This document shows, in pieces, positions 60,740-64,000 of a DNA stretch of 64,000 bases (within the stretch, counting starts at the first letter, position 1; each line of letters starts with the position of its first letter). The position numbers and the translations under genes are program-made. This DNA comes from Daphnia pulex (lineage: Eukaryota; Arthropoda; Branchiopoda; Diplostraca; Daphniidae). Location of the stretch: positions 4,345,001-4,409,000 of the forward strand of contig NC_060022.1 of the NCBI RefSeq assembly GCF_021134715.1, in the 5' to 3' direction. Under the pieces are notes generated by a model that had not been told where the DNA came from, ran no database searches, and worked only from the letters and a program-made list of their open reading frames with translations.

Positions 60740-63700
60740 CTCCACCACGATTTGGAAATATTTCAGGCTAGATGTTTGGGATTTTCTTTGGTATTTCTTC
60801 AACACCAATGCAACCCGTCACATGTAATGAGTTTTATCTTATAATAATTGTAAAATAGAGTATTCTACACTATTTTAACATGAAAAATACCATTACATAA
60901 GATAGGAAAGGTCTCCACCACGATTTGGAAATATTTCTGTCTAGATGTGTGGGACGTATTTTTGGTATTTCTTCAACACCACTGCAACCTGTCACATGTA
61001 AAGAGTTTTTTCTTATAATTATTGTAAAATAGAGTATTCTACACTGATTCAACACGAAAAATACCATTACATGTGATAGGAAAGGTCTCCACCACGATTT
61101 GGAAATATTTCTGTCTAGATGTTTGGGACGTATTTTTGGTATTTCTTCAACACCACTGCAACCTGTCACATGTAATGAGTTTTTTCTCATAATTATTGTA
61201 AAATAGAGTATTCTTCACTGATTCAACACGAAAAATACCATTATATTTGATAGGAAAGGTCCTACCACGATTTGGAAATATTTCAGGCTAGATGTTTGGG
61301 ACGTTTTTTGGTATTTCTTCAACTCCAATGCAACCTGTCACATGTAATGAGTTTTATCTTATAATTATTGTAAAATAGAGTATTCTACACTGATTCAACA
61401 CGAAAAATACCATAACATGTGATAGGAAAGGTCTCCACCACGATTTGGAAATATTTCTGTCTAGATGTTTGGGACGTATTTTTGGTATTTCTTCAACACC
61501 AATGCAACCTGTCACATGTAATGAGTTTTTTCTCATAATTATTGTAAAATAGAGTATTCTTCACTGATTCAACACGAAAAATCCCAATACATGTGATAGG
61601 AAAGGTCCTACCACGATTTGGAAATATTTCAGGCTAGATGTGTGGGACGTATTTTTGGTATTTCTTCAACACCACTGCAACCTGTCACATGTAAAGAGTT
61701 TTTTCTTATAATTATTGTAAAATAGAGTATTCTTCACTGATTCAACACGAAAAATCCCAATACATGTGATAGGAAAGGTCTTCACCACGATATGAAAATA
61801 TTTCAGGCTAGAACTTTAGGACGTTTTTTTGTTTTTTCTTCAACACCAATGTAACCTGTCACATATAATGAAAATTATCTTATAATTATTGTAAAATAGA
61901 GTATTCTACACTGATTCAACACGAAAAATACCATTATATGTGATAGGAAAGGTCTCTACCGTGATTTGGAAATATTTCAGGCTAGATCTTTGGGACGTTT
62001 TTTTCGTGTTTCTTCAACACCAATGCAACATGTCACATATAATGAGTTTTCTCTTATAATTATTGTTCAATAGAGTATTCTACACTGATTCAACACGAAA
62101 AATACCATTACATGTGATAGGAAAGGTCCTACCACGATTTGGAAATATTTCAGGCTAGATGTTTTTGACGTTTTTTTGGTATTTCTTCAACACCAATGCA
62201 ACCTGTCACATGTAAAGAGTTTTTTCTTATAATTATTGTAAAATAGAGTATTCTACACTGATTCAACACGAAAAATACCATAACATGTGATAGGAAAGGT
62301 CTCCACCACGATTTGGAAATATTTCTGTCTAGATGTTTGGGACGTATTTTTGGTATTTCTTCAACACCAATGCAACCTGTCACATGTAATGAGTTTTTTC
62401 TCATAATTATTGTAAAATAGAGTATTCTTCACTGATTCAACACGAAAAATCCCAATACATGTGATAGGAAAGGTCTTCACAACGATATGAAAATATTTCA
62501 GGCTAGAACTTTAGGACGTTTTTTTGTTTTTTCTTCAACACCAATGTGACCTGTCACATATAATGAAAATTATCTTATAATTATTGTAAAATAGAGTATT
62601 CTTCACTGATTCAACACGAAAAATACCATTATATTTGATAGGAAAGGTCCTACCACGATTTGGAAATATTTCAGGCTAGATGTTTGGGACGTTTTTTGGT
62701 ATTTCTTCAACACCAATGCAACCTGTCACATATAATGAAAATTATCTTATAATTATTGTAAAATAGAGTATTCTACACTGATTCAACACGAAAAATACCA
62801 TTATATGTGATAGGAAAGGTCTCTACCGTGATTTGGAAATATTTTAGGCTAGATCTTTGGGACGTTTTTTTCGTGTTTCTTCAACACCAATGCAACATGT
62901 CACATATAATGAGTTTTCTCTTATAATTATTGTTCAATAGAGTATTCTACACTGATTCAACACGAAAAATATCATTATATTTGATAGGAAAGGTCCTACC
63001 ACGATTTGGAAATATTTCAGGCTAGATGTTTGGGACGTTTTTTGGTATTTCTTCAACACCAATGCAACCTGTCACATGTAATGAGTTTTATCTTATAATT
63101 ATTGTAAAATAGAGTATTTTACACTGATTCAACACGAAAAATACCATAACATGTGATAGGAAAGGTCTCCACCACGATTTGGAAATATTTCTGTCTAGAT
63201 GTTTGGGACGTATTTTTGGTATTTCTTCAACACCAATGCAACCTGTCACATGTAATGAGTTTTTTCTCATAATTATTGTAAAATAGAGTATTCTTCACTG
63301 ATTCAACACGAAAAATCCCAATACATGTGATAGGAAAGGTCTTCACCACGATATGAAAATATTTCAGGCTAGAACTTTAGGACGTTTTTTTGTTTTTTCT
63401 TCAACACCAATGTAACCTGTCACATATAATGAAAATTATCTTATAATTATTGTAAAAAAGAGTATTCTACACTGATTCAACAAGAAAAATACCATTATAT
63501 GTGATAGGAAAGGTCTCTACCGTGATTTGGAAATATTTCAGGCTAGATCTTTGGGACGTTTTTTTCGTGTTTCTTCAACACCAATGCAACATGTCACATA
63601 TAATGAGTTTTCTCTTATAATTATTGTTCAATAGAGTATTCTACACTGATTCAACACGAAAAATACCATTACATGTGATAGGAAAGGTCCTACCACGATT

Positions 63701-64000
63701 TGGAAATATTTCAGGCTAGATGTTTTTGACGTTTTTTTGGTATTTCTTCAACACCAATGCAACCTGTCACATATAATGAAAATTATCTTATAATTATTGT
63801 AAAATAGAGTATTCTACACTGATTCAACACGAAAAATACCATTATATGTGATAGGAAAGGTCTCTACCGTGATTTGGAAATATTTCAGGCTAGATCTTTG
63901 GGACGTTTTTTTCGTGTTTCTTCAACACCAATGCAACATGTCACATATAATGAAAATTATCTTATAATTATTGTAAAATAGAGTATTCTACACTGATTCA
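60740..64000. repeat. Satellite family 3, about 174-bp monomer, runs off the window
   Basis: At least 18 monomers, marked by GAGTATTCT from 60858 to 63981 with steps of 172-174 bp. Variant monomers recur non-randomly: the CTGTCTAG variant returns about every 867 bp (61378, 62246, 63112), which is five monomers. Several minus-strand open frames (for example 61354-61536, 62150-62404 and 63088-63270) encode the same peptide only because they lie in equivalent monomers. The array has no end inside the window. Confidence 0.92.

Noticed and set aside
60870..63270. Repeated minus-strand peptide (MRKNSLHVTGC...) encoded several times
   Set aside because: It follows the 174-bp satellite monomer exactly; open frames recur because the DNA repeats, not because of coding selection.

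Overview
The window looks like arthropod nuclear DNA, most likely a branchiopod crustacean close to Daphnia. The reasons are compact multi-exon genes with many 60-100 bp GT-AG introns, an arthropod-style kainate receptor, a cluster of short secreted collagens built like cuticle genes, and AT-rich spacers. The species call is an inference. All gene models were joined by hand from reading frame, splice sites and intron phase, and every complete model sums to a multiple of three.

Layout. (1) 1-9892, + strand: 3' part of a kainate-type ionotropic glutamate receptor, from the ligand-binding domain to the C-terminus; the amino-terminal domain lies upstream of the window. It carries two homologous, same-phase exons (3337-3594 and 4070-4471) for the M1-pore segment. 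One encodes Arg and the other Gln at the Q/R site. (2) 10754-12084, - strand: a 365-aa homologue of the meiotic double-strand-break factor MEI4, tail to tail with the receptor. (3) 12417-14036, + strand: mitochondrial tryptophanyl-tRNA synthetase (WARS2, 359 aa), divergent from MEI4 across about 330 bp. (4) 15.0-58.1 kb: six short secreted collagen genes, all + strand (CDS at 15953, 20688, 24548, 31144, 49073 and 56536), plus a small secreted cuticle-like protein at 54495 and an unrecognised - strand gene at 18530-19319. A gene-poor gap of about 15 kb (33.3-48.6 kb) splits the collagens. (5) 58.3-64.0 kb: three adjacent satellite families (about 171, 190 and 174 bp monomers) with higher-order periodicity, running off the window end.

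How the collagens fit together. Each has a signal peptide interrupted by an intron after codon 4, a short domain ending in an IQ-x-QW-x3-F-x3-LPWL motif, a Gly-X-Y region, and in most a Pro/Ala/Tyr-rich or Ser-rich tail. Each also has a non-coding first exon and a closely matching core promoter (TTTAAA-type box 30-32 bp before TCAGTG). They are probably co-regulated extracellular-matrix or cuticle components. The last two (49073, 56536) are almost identical through their collagen domain and intron but diverged at both ends, which suggests gene conversion.

Mobile DNA: a tRNA-derived SINE in the 5' intron of the first collagen, and a 699-bp inverted-repeat transposon at 52017-52715 with a 6-bp target duplication. 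The strongest lead for unusual biology is the receptor's paired pore exons, which would set the Q/R-site residue by splicing.
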